Origin: Chryseobacterium defluvii
GTDB lineage: Bacteria; Bacteroidota; Bacteroidia; Flavobacteriales; Weeksellaceae
DNA: 64,000 bases
Assembly (NCBI RefSeq): GCF_014204415.1
Contig: NZ_JACHLE010000002.1
Coordinates: forward strand, 310,001-374,000
Direction: 5' to 3'
Positions 42,328 through 52,015 of the stretch are shown in pieces (position 1 is the stretch's first letter; the number at the start of each line of letters is the position of its first letter). Made by a program: the position numbers and the translations under genes. Below the pieces are notes generated by a model. The model did no database searches. It worked only from the letters and a program-made list of their open reading frames with translations, and was not told the DNA's origin.

Positions 42328-43091
42328 TTATATGCTTGAAACAATTAGTCTCAGGGCACAGGTAAATGTTTCTTTTGTCCTGTAATCTCCATATTTTTCA
42401 TCCCATTTTCCCGATAACAAATCTTTTCGAAGCCTTTCTACCATTTCAGCCTGCTGTTCTTCAGGAATAAATCCCATGCCGACTGAGCCTGTCTTATCTC
42501 TTTTTCCAGAAAAGCCTCGGGCCTTGAATAAAAAGCTTCTTGGAAAACATCTTTATAATCTATCGGAATCGGTATGGGAATCACCGTACACTTTCCGCCT
42601 AATGCATTGGAAATCCGATCAATTGAAGGGTATCTTGCTTTTTCAACTTCAATGACCTCAGGAAAATAATGAGCATTCCAGAAGTCATCAAGATGATCAG
42701 GATCAAATGTCAGAATCATTACTTTATCCTTTGTTACTCTTTTCAATTCCTTAAGCCCATTTTCAATATCCGGCTAATGATAAATCGTGACCATTGCCAT
42801 CGAAACATCAAAAGCATGATCATCAAAAGGAAGATGGTCTGCTTTGGCATTAATTGCCGGAACTTTACCGTTGGCCATGCGCTGCGCTCTCATGACAACT
42901 GAAGACTCAACAGCGGTTACATATTTATCGTCCGGTTCATAAGATCCCGATCCCGCTCCTACATTTAAAATGGTTTTAAATTCTGCCAATTCACGGTAGA
43001 CATACTCCGCAATCCGGGGATCAGTTTGCCTGTGTCCTGAATACTTATGTCCGAACTTATCATAATTAAACGCGGTATCTTTTATATTCAT
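42328..43091 (-). pseudogene. Broken class I SAM-dependent methyltransferase
   Basis: The N-terminal part (to 42777) contains the SAM motif L-N-V-G-A-G-S-G-S-Y-E-P and later the P-F-D-D-H-A-F-D motif, ending with T-I-Y-H and an in-frame TAG at 42774-42776 where a Trp codon (TGG) is expected (H-W-P-D-I). The same frame then continues for another 100 residues. Near 42470-42490 a frameshift follows; a different frame continues as G-F-I-P-E-E-Q-Q-A-E-M-V-E-R-L and stops at 42328. So two lesions interrupt one gene of about 250 codons. Confidence 0.85.
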
Positions 43092-43105
43092 CTTTACTTT
43101 AAATT

Positions 43106-44950
43106 TTACTTCACCTCAACAAAATTATCCTCCATCTTCACATCCGCAATTCTCTGGCTGAGGTCAATTCCTAAGACAGCCAACTGGGATTTGGTATATG
43201 GAACGGTTAAAGTATATTCCTTTTGTGTCCATGGCCAGTAGGCAACCGTTTTAAGGTCGCCAAATATATCTTTTTCTTTCCATGTACGGGTAAGATTGGT
43301 GGGGATCTGATAGGTCACCACTTTTTTGTCCGTAGTGATCACACTGAAATCAACCGGCATGGGAACCTGACCGTTATTAACTAAAGTAATGGTGGTGGAT
43401 TTTGTATCATATTTTATATCCTTAATGCCGTAATCTATCGTTTTCGTCGTATTGATCCAGTAATGATGGAACCATTTCAGATCCATTCCGGAAACGTTCT
43501 GGGCAATATGAAGAAAGTCCCTGCCCGAAGGATGCTTCATGCTCCAGTCCTGATAATATCGCTTAAGAGTTTCGGCTAACTTCTGTTCGCCCATGATGTA
43601 GCCTAATTGTACCAGATACAGCTCCCCTTTTACATAAGTAGAATAGGTATATGCTGTGCCATTGTCATGATGGTCTCCTAACCAGACTGCAGGTTCTTCG
43701 ATTCCTTTTTTAATAAAATTCCTGTAGGCATTCAAACTATTGACGAAAGGATTCGGAAGCTCTTCTTTGGGAGGAAACAACTGATGCATGACATAGGTTT
43801 CCGCGTAGCTTGTAAATCCTTCATCCATCCACGGATACATGCTTTCATTGGTCGCCAGCATCTGCTGATACCACGAGTGTGCTCCTTCATGGGCCATTAA
43901 CCCCATCAATCCTTCAATATTCTGAGCTTCACCCAAGATCATGGTACACATGCCGTATTCCATTCCCCCATCTCCACCCTGGATAAAGGCATAGCTGGGA
44001 TATGCATACTTCCCGAAATGTGAATTCATGATCTGGAAATATTTTGTGATATAGGGCTGAGCCTCTTCCCAAACTTTGGTTTTGTCATTATTCTGATACA
44101 CCAGATAAACTTTCGGGCCATCGGGAACATCAAAGTTTTTTACGATATAATCTCTGTCCGCACTCCATACAAAATCCAGTATATTTTTAGCTTTCCATTT
44201 CCATTCCGCTTTTTGATCTTTTCCTGTTTTGATCTTTGCACTGGTATTATACCCTTTTACTTCACCCGGATTTTCAAGAATACCTCCTGCACCTACAACA
44301 TAATCTTTGCTGATCTTAATCGTCACATCAAAATCCGAGAACGGAGCATGGAATTCTCTTCCCACATAGTCAAATGCTGCCCATCCGTCATAATCATACT
44401 CTGCGATTTTCGGGTACCATTGGGTCATCGTCATATCAACCCCTTCCCTGTTATTTCTGCCGCTTCTCCTGATCTGCTGCGGAATCACTGCATCCCATTC
44501 CATTGTGAAGGTTGTTGTTGAGTTGGGTTTGATCGATTCATTTAAATAGACCTTCATCATGGTTTCCTGAACCTCAAATTTCAGTTCTTTGCCATTCTGC
44601 CTGATCCAATGGATATTCTGAGCTCCTTGCTGGTCTTTAGAAATGGATGCCAGCCTTGAAATTCCGTCTTTCTGCAGTTTCGAATCTCCGTTCTTACCCT
44701 GGCCGGCTACTCTCTGATCCATCATAGAATTAGGTTTGAAGGCATTCCAATATAAATGGAAATACACTACATTCAGTTCATCCGGTGAATTATTAGTATA
44801 TTCTAAAGTCTGATTTCCCTGATACGTAAATTTCTCAGCGTTAACATCAATATCCATTTTATATTTTGCCGCCTGCTGATAATAAGGCGCCTGCTGGGCC
44901 TGAAACTGTGAAATGATAAACGCAAACAGGATTGCAACCGATTTTCTCAT
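43106..44950 (-). CDS. M1 family metallopeptidase (aminopeptidase N-like), exported
   Basis: 614 residues with signal peptide (MRKSVAILFAFIISQFQAQ). The M1 zinc motif H-E-G-A-H-S-W with the downstream Glu in D-E-G-F-T-S-Y-A-E is complete. A G-G-M-E-Y motif stands in for the GAMEN exopeptidase signature. The N-terminal beta domain (L-E-Y-T-N-N-S-P-D-E-L) fits this family. Expected to trim peptides in the periplasm for nutrition. Single gene, apparently not coupled to the broken methyltransferase 15 bp downstream. Confidence 0.9.
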   Translation of the reverse strand: MRKSVAILFAFIISQFQAQQAPYYQQAAKYKMDIDVNAEKFTYQGNQTLEYTNNSPDELNVVYFHLYWNAFKPNSMMDQRVAGQGKNGDSKLQKDGISRLASISKDQQGAQNIHWIRQNGKELKFEVQETMMKVYLNESIKPNSTTTFTMEWDAVIPQQIRRSGRNNREGVDMTMTQWYPKIAEYDYDGWAAFDYVGREFHAPFSDFDVTIKISKDYVVGAGGILENPGEVKGYNTSAKIKTGKDQKAEWKWKAKNILDFVWSADRDYIVKNFDVPDGPKVYLVYQNNDKTKVWEEAQPYITKYFQIMNSHFGKYAYPSYAFIQGGDGGMEYGMCTMILGEAQNIEGLMGLMAHEGAHSWYQQMLATNESMYPWMDEGFTSYAETYVMHQLFPPKEELPNPFVNSLNAYRNFIKKGIEEPAVWLGDHHDNGTAYTYSTYVKGELYLVQLGYIMGEQKLAETLKRYYQDWSMKHPSGRDFLHIAQNVSGMDLKWFHHYWINTTKTIDYGIKDIKYDTKSTTITLVNNGQVPMPVDFSVITTDKKVVTYQIPTNLTRTWKEKDIFGDLKTVAYWPWTQKEYTLTVPYTKSQLAVLGIDLSQRIADVKMEDNFVEVK

Positions 44951-45050
44951 TTAAAATTTATTTTTTTAAAGATAATGTAATTTATATAATATATAAAATC
45001 CTCATCTGTTGAGGTCATTTTTTATCTATGAATGGCTTTGGTAAAAAGCT

Positions 45051-45092
45051 ATTTCTCCCGCGGATTTTGCAGATTATGCAGATTTTTTCAGT
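45051..45092. repeat. Dispersed intergenic repeat, copy 1
   Basis: Core CCCGCGGATTTTGCAGATTA, extended by TGCAGATTTTTTCAGT. Another full copy is at 45904-45946 and a partial one at 52016-52041. Confidence 0.75.
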
Positions 45093-45116
45093 ATACTCAA
45101 ATATTAACTTGATAAA

Positions 45117-45833
45117 TTAAGGGATATCATTGGATAAAATTTGTCCTACAAGTTTTTCATTTTTGAAATACATAATAATCTGATGCCCAAAGCTGTCTTT
45201 TGCCAAAGGCTTGCTTTTTGGACCTGTGTTAATATCATACGAATTATCCCCGATAAAATTCCATTCCAGTTTTTCTGTTCCTTCATCTATCGTTTGCTTA
45301 TCCGGTTTACCATAATAAGAGACTGCCTTCTGTTTCGGGTCGCCAAGCTTAAAGCCTTTGTTGGTAACAAAGTATGATGAACTTATTTTTGCAGCCTGTT
45401 TCAGGAAACCATTAAAATCTTTCTGTTTCTGCTTTTCAGAGGCGGGCTCTCCATAGGCACTTAACCACATTTTACTGATGAGGTCATTGGGGACAGCATT
45501 ATTATAAAAATGAAATGTATGCAATCTGTGATAATCCGTATAAAGCTCAACTACAATAGTCTGCCTTAAAATATCATTGCTAAACCAGACTTTATCATGG
45601 GAAAAAGTCTGCCCACTTTTCCGTGTATAGGATAGATCATTGCCTTTGTTAATAAACATTTCATTGGTAACCGGATAGTCATCTACTATAAGTTTTTCAA
45701 TACTATCCGGAATAATTGCTGTTGAAGCTTTATCCGTGTGAACCTTTTTTGCTCTTGTATTCTCTGTTTTATTGTTACAGGACAAAAATCCTGATAAAGC
45801 GAAAAGGGTTATTATTTTTAATATTTGCTTCAT
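45117..45833 (-). CDS. Lipoprotein of unknown function
   Basis: 238 residues. Signal peptide with lipobox G-F-L-S-C and Cys19 as the probable lipidation site. The rest is soluble, with no family that I recognise. It lies between two copies of a dispersed repeat, which bracket this gene. Confidence 0.7.
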   Translation of the reverse strand: MKQILKIITLFALSGFLSCNNKTENTRAKKVHTDKASTAIIPDSIEKLIVDDYPVTNEMFINKGNDLSYTRKSGQTFSHDKVWFSNDILRQTIVVELYTDYHRLHTFHFYNNAVPNDLISKMWLSAYGEPASEKQKQKDFNGFLKQAAKISSSYFVTNKGFKLGDPKQKAVSYYGKPDKQTIDEGTEKLEWNFIGDNSYDINTGPKSKPLAKDSFGHQIIMYFKNEKLVGQILSNDIP

Positions 45834-45903
45834 GGCTCAAGGAGTGTGTGATTTATCCTTTAAAGATATATCAATTATAAAACTTTAAAGCTTATACCTG
45901 AGT

Positions 45904-45946
45904 TTTTTCTCCCGCGGATTTTGCAGATTACGCAGATTTTTTCAGT
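45904..45946. repeat. Dispersed intergenic repeat, copy 2
   Basis: CTCCCGCGGATTTTGCAGAT followed by TACGCAGATTTTTTCAGTG; differs from copy 1 in few bases. Confidence 0.75.
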
Positions 45947-45980
45947 GCAGTCGCCTATCTGATCTGCCGAAGCTTCAAAA

Positions 45981-46017
45981 AATAAAACCTCAGATGCTTG
46001 GCATCTGAGGTTTTATT
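45981..46017 (-). terminator. Intrinsic terminator of the DUF6909 gene
   Basis: Perfect 17-bp stem (45981-45997 and 46001-46017; core ACCTCAGATGC) with a 3-nt loop, 22 bp after the stop on the minus strand. Confidence 0.88.
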
Positions 46018-46038
46018 GTATTTCTAATTTTGTTAAGA

Positions 46039-47727
46039 TTATTTTTTTGGGGCTTGCTTTTTTCCGCTTTCCAAGATCTTTTCAAGGATCCTCAAAGTGA
46101 TCAGGTAAGTCGGCTTCACTCCTGTAAGGCCTAAACCTCCCGAAGAAAGTGTACTTCCTGTTTCCAGAGGATTATCCGAAGCGTAGTAAGCATAACAGAC
46201 AAATAAATCAGGAGTAATATGATGCCTGATCTTAGATGCCACCTGAATGGCTTTTTGGTAATGTGCCCCTTCCATTTCAAGACCGATAGCCTTCCATGAA
46301 GTATTCATAAAGTAGGATAAAATATCCCTGTTCTGAAGTGATGTTCCTAAAACCGTAATCATAGGGCCTTCAAATGCTTTTAACTCATCATCTTTAAAAT
46401 CATCAAGCTTTAAAGCATTCTCAAAAGGGTAGTTGTCTGCCGTCCCTTCAAAAATATGGGATGTCGGGATCATAATATCCCCTTTTCCACCGGCTAAAAT
46501 ACCTGCTTTACCCATAATGGAAACAGATTTTACCTTCATCATATAGACCTCCCCTTTATGCTCATAAGGCCTCAAAAGCTCGTCCATTACTTCAAAAGCC
46601 TGCTCTCCGAAAGCATAGTCGAAAACCATAATCACGTCATCCCCGCCAAACTTGATACCACTGAACGGAGTATTTTTCAGGTCTGTTTTGCTTAGGTCAA
46701 TGATCTGCACGTCTATATTGCTTCCGCTTTTATCATCAATATAGATCATTCCTTCATCCAAGGCATACTTCAGAACCTTATCCCGCAGGTCTTTTTTATT
46801 GGAGATATCTTCGTACAGCTTATAATCAATATCCTTATTCTGTTTCTTTTTAAGGGCTTCATTCGCATACAGCATATTCTTCACCGAGTGCATATTGGCG
46901 GAAATAATATGAAGCGGGCGCATGTGAAGATTGTTTTCAAATAAAACCTGCTTTACCGTGTTCGCCCATTTTTCACCAAAGTAATGATGCCCTACCCTTT
47001 CTTTTAATATCGCACTGAAATGGACCTCTCTTTCCCTGGTTTGCTTGGCATCTTCCAGGCTTACTTTTCCCAAATTGTAAATGATCTTAAATAAACGGTC
47101 AGGATTATGATCGTCGCCAAAAGTGTTATAAGCATTCAAAGTCTCATCAAAAGATCTTCCTATTAAAGAAGAAAGATGAATAAGAGCCACTTCTTTTTCC
47201 TTTCTGCTGAACTTTTTCTCTCCTTTCACTACTTCTTCGATGATCCTCCATGCACGCGTAGGCTTCCAGTTCTCTTCCTGGATAAAAGCCAGGTTACGGA
47301 TCTTGTCTGCTTCTATAAATAAGAAGGTTAAGTGAGTAAGGATATCATAGATCTCCGAACGCCCCAAAAGAACTTCAATATTCATCTGGTGTTCATCTAT
47401 CCTGTAGCAGTTTCTTCTTCTCTTTTTAGGAACAATAGGTTCGAAACTTCCTTTATCAAATCCTTCATCTGAAGTAAGATGAATAAAAGCGCACTCCTCA
47501 ATTCCTTCCGGAAGCCTGTCTAAAACATACATCAAACCATCCAGCTCCAGTTTGCTGGGGATGTTCATACTTCCGTAAATTTCAGGATTGATGATTTTTA
47601 ACAAGCTTCTGATACTTTCTCCCGAAACACCGGCAGGTTTAAAAAAACCTCTGTAAAAGAGGTGTCTCATAGAAATATACAATCTTTCAATTGCTTCCGT
47701 TGTTTCTCTTGCTCTAGAATTTGTCAT
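46039..47727 (-). CDS. DUF6909 family protein
   Basis: 562 residues. I recall this protein as DUF6909, a cytoplasmic Bacteroidota family of unknown function. The C-terminal 250 residues contain stretches reminiscent of nucleoside phosphorylase folds (D-V-I-M-V-F-D-Y-A-F-G, G-L-E-M-E-G-A-H-Y, V-C-Y-A-Y-Y-A-S-D-N-P), but no complete catalytic set is evident. The ATG at 47727 was preferred over an in-frame ATG at 47766 because the -7 box TATATTTG (47750-47743) would lie inside the longer version. Confidence 0.75.
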   Translation of the reverse strand: MTNSRARETTEAIERLYISMRHLFYRGFFKPAGVSGESIRSLLKIINPEIYGSMNIPSKLELDGLMYVLDRLPEGIEECAFIHLTSDEGFDKGSFEPIVPKKRRRNCYRIDEHQMNIEVLLGRSEIYDILTHLTFLFIEADKIRNLAFIQEENWKPTRAWRIIEEVVKGEKKFSRKEKEVALIHLSSLIGRSFDETLNAYNTFGDDHNPDRLFKIIYNLGKVSLEDAKQTREREVHFSAILKERVGHHYFGEKWANTVKQVLFENNLHMRPLHIISANMHSVKNMLYANEALKKKQNKDIDYKLYEDISNKKDLRDKVLKYALDEGMIYIDDKSGSNIDVQIIDLSKTDLKNTPFSGIKFGGDDVIMVFDYAFGEQAFEVMDELLRPYEHKGEVYMMKVKSVSIMGKAGILAGGKGDIMIPTSHIFEGTADNYPFENALKLDDFKDDELKAFEGPMITVLGTSLQNRDILSYFMNTSWKAIGLEMEGAHYQKAIQVASKIRHHITPDLFVCYAYYASDNPLETGSTLSSGGLGLTGVKPTYLITLRILEKILESGKKQAPKK

Positions 47728-47742
47728 AAAATAAATTTCACA

Positions 47743-47750
47743 CAAATATA
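47743..47750 (-). promoter_or_regulatory. -7 element for the DUF6909 gene
   Basis: TATATTTG on the minus strand, 15 bp from the chosen start. Confidence 0.55.
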
Positions 47751-47996
47751 CAAAATCTCCGCTCAACTTATTTTAAGTATCTTTTAATAAGCTGTTTAAT
47801 GATATCATTTTTTGTGAAAAGTACAATGTAGAATATATTGATGATTTTGAGTTTTTTAACAATACCGAATTTTAAGTTTCACATTAAAATTTTCAAACCC
47901 ATCTTATTTAAAGGTTAAACATTTGCAAAAATATTATTTTTCCAACGACACCCCTAAAAAAATAAGGGCTAAAATAATTTCAATTCATTTTTTTTG

Positions 47997-48004
47997 TAAA
48001 TTTG
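47997..48004 (+). promoter_or_regulatory. -7 element for the glutamine synthetase gene
   Basis: TAAATTTG, 22 bp before the start codon. The 300-bp divergent spacer (47728-48026) also contains T-rich tracts but no other feature I can support. Confidence 0.55.
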
Positions 48005-48026
48005 CCCTGTAAAAATCAATCCTATT

Positions 48027-50222
48027 ATGTCAACTTTAAGATTCAAAGCGTTAGAAACCTTACCATTTAAGGACTTTAGAAGAGACAACTCCATCGATGT
48101 TCCTGCAAAATTATCAGAATTATTCTGTCAGAATGTTTTCTCCGAACAAACTATGAGAGAATATTTAACAAAAGAAGCATTCCAATCTATTATGGATGCG
48201 ATCAAAAAAGGAACCAAGATCCAGAGACACATTGCAGACCAGGTAGCTGTAGCGATGAAAGACTGGGCAATGAGCAAAGGAGTCACTCACTATACCCACT
48301 GGTTTCAGCCTTTGACAGGAAGTACTGCAGAAAAGCACGATTCTTTCTTCACTCCTATTGAAGGAGGAAGGGCAATTGAAAGATTCAGTGGAGGAATGCT
48401 TATCCAGCAGGAGCCGGATGCTTCTTCTTTCCCGAACGGAGGAATCAGAAATACGTTTGAAGCAAGAGGCTATACTGCATGGGATCCTACTTCTCCGGCA
48501 TTTATTATGGGTACTACACTTTGTATCCCTTCTATCTTTATTTCTTATACAGGGGAAACCTTAGATTATAAGGCACCTCTTTTGAGAGCTTTGAATGCTG
48601 TAGATGAAGCTGCCACCAACGTAATGCAGTATTTTGACAAAAACGTAACAAAAGTAACACCTACTTTAGGCTGGGAGCAGGAATATTTCTTAGTTGACTC
48701 GGCATTGTATCAATCCCGTCCGGATCTGGTTTTAACAGGTAAAACATTATTAGGACATTCTCCTGCGAAAGGACAGCAGCTTGATGATCATTATTTCGGT
48801 TCTATTCCTACAAGGGTAATGAACTTTATGAAGGAACTGGAGATCGAATGTATGAAACTGGGTATTCCTGTTACAACAAGACACAATGAGGTGGCTCCCA
48901 ACCAGTTTGAATTGGCTCCGATGTTTGAAGAGGTAAACGTAGCGGTAGACCACAACTCTTTATTGATGGACATTATGGCAAGAGTAGCCCACAAACATCA
49001 CTTCCATATATTATTCCATGAAAAGCCATTCGCAGGGGTAAACGGAAGCGGAAAGCATAATAACTGGTCTCTTGCTACTGATACCGGAGAAAATTTATTA
49101 AGCCCGGGGAAAAATCCTAAGAAAAACTTACAGTTCTTAACGTTCTTTGTAAATACGATAAAGGCTGTTCATGAATATGCAGATCTTTTAAGAGCAAGTA
49201 TTGCTTCTGCAAGCAATGATCACAGGTTAGGTGCTAACGAGGCTCCGCCTGCCATCATTTCCGTATTCATCGGAAGCCAGTTATTCCGCGTTTTGGAAGA
49301 GCTTGAAAAAGTAACCAACGGAAAATTATCTCCTGAAGAAAAAACAGAATTAAAACTGAATGTCGTTGGAAAGATCCCGGAAATCCTTTTGGATAATACG
49401 GACAGAAACAGAACCTCTCCGTTTGCATTCACAGGAAATAAATTTGAGATCAGAGCCGTAGGCTCTTCTGCCAACTGTGCGGAATCCATGACTGTAATGA
49501 ATACTATTGCTGCCAAACAGCTGAATGATTTCAAGAAAGAGGTTGATGCTTTAATTGAAAAGGGTCTGAAGAAAGACGAAGCGATCTTCAATGTATTAAG
49601 AGAATACATCAAGCAGTGTAAAAACATTATGTTTGAAGGTGACGGATATTCTGACGACTGGGCAAAAGAAGCTAAAAAAAGAGGTCTGAATAATTTAAAA
49701 ACCACTCCCGAAGCGTTAAAGCAGGAAATGGATAAAAAGTTCTTGGCTCTATACGAAGAGATGGGCATATTCACCCACAGAGAAGTTGAAGCCAGAAACG
49801 AGATCAAACTTGAAAAATATTCTACAGTTATCGATATTGAAGCAAGAGTTTTAAGTGATATTGCAAGAAACCACATCATTCCTTCTGCTTTAAATTATCA
49901 GAACAGACTCATTGAAAACGTTAAAGGCCTTAAAGAAATTTTTGGTGACAAGGAATTTAAAACACTGGCGAAGGAGCAGATGAGCTTAATAGCCAATATC
50001 TCAGAAAATGTTTCTAAAATCAAAGTGAGTGTTGAAGATCTTCTTAAAGCCCGTGCAACGGCAAAAGCGGTATCCAGCAGCCAAAAGCAGGCAGAAGATT
50101 ACTGTAATAAGGTAAAGCCTTTATTTGATGTCATCAGAGATGCTTCCGACGATCTTGAGATGATGGTGGATGATGAGCTTTGGCCCATGACAAAATATAG
50201 AGAAATGTTATTTACAAGATAA
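48027..50222 (+). CDS. glnN: Type III glutamine synthetase (GSIII)
   Basis: Condenses ammonia and glutamate to glutamine with ATP. The length (731 residues) and G-W-E-Q-E-Y-F-L-V-D, N-Q-F-E-L-A-P, N-G-S-G-K-H-N-N-W-S and R-L-G-A-N-E-A-P-P-A segments identify the GSIII family usual in Bacteroidota, instead of the 450-470 residue GSI. Signature sites for the metal-binding Glu and the ammonia/glutamate loop are intact. Monocistronic, with promoter -7 box upstream and a terminator 25 bp after the stop. The gene is also called glnA in some annotations. Confidence 0.94.
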   Translation: MSTLRFKALETLPFKDFRRDNSIDVPAKLSELFCQNVFSEQTMREYLTKEAFQSIMDAIKKGTKIQRHIADQVAVAMKDWAMSKGVTHYTHWFQPLTGSTAEKHDSFFTPIEGGRAIERFSGGMLIQQEPDASSFPNGGIRNTFEARGYTAWDPTSPAFIMGTTLCIPSIFISYTGETLDYKAPLLRALNAVDEAATNVMQYFDKNVTKVTPTLGWEQEYFLVDSALYQSRPDLVLTGKTLLGHSPAKGQQLDDHYFGSIPTRVMNFMKELEIECMKLGIPVTTRHNEVAPNQFELAPMFEEVNVAVDHNSLLMDIMARVAHKHHFHILFHEKPFAGVNGSGKHNNWSLATDTGENLLSPGKNPKKNLQFLTFFVNTIKAVHEYADLLRASIASASNDHRLGANEAPPAIISVFIGSQLFRVLEELEKVTNGKLSPEEKTELKLNVVGKIPEILLDNTDRNRTSPFAFTGNKFEIRAVGSSANCAESMTVMNTIAAKQLNDFKKEVDALIEKGLKKDEAIFNVLREYIKQCKNIMFEGDGYSDDWAKEAKKRGLNNLKTTPEALKQEMDKKFLALYEEMGIFTHREVEARNEIKLEKYSTVIDIEARVLSDIARNHIIPSALNYQNRLIENVKGLKEIFGDKEFKTLAKEQMSLIANISENVSKIKVSVEDLLKARATAKAVSSSQKQAEDYCNKVKPLFDVIRDASDDLEMMVDDELWPMTKYREMLFTR

Positions 50223-50246
50223 CATCTGTAAAGTTCCATATTAGTT

Positions 50247-50278
50247 AAACTCCCTGAAATCTTTCGGGGAGTTTTTTT
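50247..50278 (+). terminator. Intrinsic terminator of the glutamine synthetase gene
   Basis: Stem AAACTCCC/GGGAGTTT extended by an internal helix, followed by TTTTTG. Confidence 0.85.
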
Positions 50279-50372
50279 GTTTTATTAACAATCGGGAAAA
50301 TTAGAGTTTTAAATCCCGAATGCCCTTCAATAAAGAGAAAGCAATTATTTTGTTAAAAAATCTTAATAAAAA

Positions 50373-50415
50373 AAACCGCAGGCTCACCAAAAATGGGGCA
50401 TTGCGGTTTGTTTTT
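50373..50415 (+). other. Stand-alone hairpin with T-run
   Basis: Arms AAACCGCA and TGCGGTTT around a 21-nt loop, followed by GTTTTTCTTT. It stands 150 bp before the NlpC/P60 gene, with no gene between it and the previous terminator. It may end an unseen short transcript or be a dispersed repeat. Confidence 0.45.
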
Positions 50416-50501
50416 CTTTAACATACTCAAACAATATGTTAAATAGTGTTAAAATAAGAACCTGACAATAATCATATCAGGGGTCTTTTTACCGGAATCT
50501 C

Positions 50502-50509
50502 TACTTTTG
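50502..50509 (+). promoter_or_regulatory. Probable -7 element of the NlpC/P60 lipoprotein gene
   Basis: TACTTTTG fits TANNTTTG, 51 bp before the start codon. The rest of the gap 50279-50560 holds only the hairpin at 50373. Confidence 0.45.
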
Positions 50510-50560
50510 TAATGCTTTTGAAAAATAAATATTCCTTTTTAACACGGTAATCAAATATAT

Positions 50561-51265
50561 ATGAAGAAAAGAGTTTTGTTTTATTTAGTGGCTTTTGTTT
50601 CTACTATTTCTCTACAGTCTTGTGTTACTAATTATGTAGTTTCAAAACCGGCAACTTATACTAAAGAATACAAAACAGATGCCAAACTAGCTTCTATTGA
50701 TACTAAGAAAATGGAGCTGGACAAGCAGAGACTAATCGACTCGTTTCTTGCTGAAAAAGCAGCATCTTTAGCCAGTGCAAAAAATTCTATTAAAAATTCT
50801 GAGATTGCCAAAGCAATCAAACACAATAAAACAATCGACAATATCTTAGCTGAAGCAGCCACCTACCTTGGAACTCCATACAGATACGGAGGAATGACAA
50901 GAAACGGTATTGACTGTTCGGCTTTTGTTCTTTCTGTATTCGGTGCTGCAGCAGGCCTTAGTTTACCTAGAGTAGCTGCTTCTCAGGCTCAGGAAGGAGA
51001 AAGAATCGAGAAAGAAAACCTGCAGAAAGGAGATTTGGTCTTCTTTTCCCAAGGAAGAAGAATTTCTCATGTGGGTATTGTGGAAAGTGTTTCTGAGGAA
51101 GGGGAAGTGACGTTTATTCATTCCGCGACTTCAAAAGGAGTTATGATATCTTCTCTGAATGATTCTTATTGGGGACCAAAGTACAGGTTTGCTAAAAGGG
51201 TGATCAATGAAAACGGAGAAGCGAATAACAACCTGGCAACAACAACTACCGGAACAAGTTTTTAG
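50561..51265 (+). CDS. NlpC/P60 family peptidoglycan hydrolase, lipoprotein
   Basis: 234 residues. Lipobox S-L-Q-S-C with Cys21. A linker of charged helices precedes the C-terminal C40 domain with the catalytic Cys in N-G-I-D-C-S-A-F, His in I-S-H-V-G-I-V and a third polar residue in F-I-H-S-A-T. Such enzymes cut gamma-D-Glu-diamino acid bonds in stem peptides (Spr/MepS type) during wall growth. Resembles outer-membrane-anchored endopeptidases; the elongasome genes are 1-7 kb downstream, but transcribed from the other strand. Confidence 0.9.
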   Translation: MKKRVLFYLVAFVSTISLQSCVTNYVVSKPATYTKEYKTDAKLASIDTKKMELDKQRLIDSFLAEKAASLASAKNSIKNSEIAKAIKHNKTIDNILAEAATYLGTPYRYGGMTRNGIDCSAFVLSVFGAAAGLSLPRVAASQAQEGERIEKENLQKGDLVFFSQGRRISHVGIVESVSEEGEVTFIHSATSKGVMISSLNDSYWGPKYRFAKRVINENGEANNNLATTTTGTSF

Positions 51266-51293
51266 ACTTTAAATAATTGATTTAAATAATAAG

Positions 51294-51322
51294 CCATCAG
51301 GATTTTCTGGTGGTTTTTTATT
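51294..51322 (+). terminator. Intrinsic terminator of the NlpC/P60 gene
   Basis: Stem CCATCAG/CTGGTGG with a 6-nt loop, followed by TTTTTTATT. Confidence 0.75.
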
Positions 51323-51336
51323 TTTACTACCCCGTC

Positions 51337-51374
51337 TTTTTGCTTTGCAAAAATCCACCCCTTCAAGGAAGGGG
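51337..51374. repeat. Two small adjacent hairpins
   Basis: TTTTTGC/GCAAAAA (51337-51353) and CCCCTTC/GAAGGGG (51358-51374), each with a 3-nt loop, in the intergenic gap before the broken pentapeptide gene. Probably a remnant of a dispersed repeat. Confidence 0.5.
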
Positions 51375-51404
51375 AATATGAGTGTTCATAATCTGGTACA
51401 AAAA

Positions 51405-51993
51405 TCAATTGTCCTTCTCTATTTCTATGTCCAGCTTATAGAGGAGCCCGTATACTCCGGAAAGTGAGAATTTGGCCTTTTTAAGAAGGTTTGAGCCCGG
51501 ATCTATGGAATAGTTGAAGGAAGTTCTGAAATCTGCCTTTCCAAGGTTGGTATTCTCAAAAATTGCCCCTGCTAAATCACAGTTCGCAAATACAGAACCT
51601 GATGCATCACATTCCTCAAAATCCACCTCATGCAGTTTTGAATTTTTGAAAACTGTTTTTTTAATGGCTGTTTTATAAAAGGTAGAATTATTCAGAGAGC
51701 ATCCTTCAAATTTAAATGAAAGCCCAAACTCATTACAGTCACTGAACTGAAGGCCGAACATTTTACATTCTTTGAACATCACATCGCGAAAAGCGGTTTT
51801 AAACAATCTTGCCATGCTTAAAATTGCATTCTGTAAAATCGCAACCGGTAAATTTAAATTCTGAAAGGTCAACATATTCAAAACTACAATTCCTGAAGGT
51901 GCAGTTCTCATATTCTCCGTTTTCTAATGAATATTGGCTAAAATCTGTATTGTTAAAATTCTGATCTGAGATATAAGCTTCGTTCATATTCAT
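51405..51993 (-). pseudogene. Frameshifted pentapeptide-repeat protein
   Basis: The N-terminal part runs from ATG at 51993 (Y-E-N-C-T-F-R-N-C-S-F...) and leaves the frame after C-N-F-K-H-G-K. The C-terminal part resumes in another frame as S-M-A-R-L-F-K-T-A-F-R-D-V-M-F and continues to 51405 with the A(N/D)LXX-type pentapeptide pattern. The break is at about 51818-51825, where one extra A in an A-run explains it. The full protein would be about 195 residues with a right-handed beta-helix. Quite possibly a natural pseudogene; a sequencing error must be excluded. Confidence 0.8.
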
Positions 51994-52015
51994 GTTGCTT
52001 GATTGACGTCTCTGA

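Noticed and set aside
49220..49879. 219-codon open frame antisense to the glutamine synthetase gene
   Set aside because: It is a shadow of the strongly coding plus strand; the product is a Ser/Phe-rich composition typical of antisense frames and has no start context.
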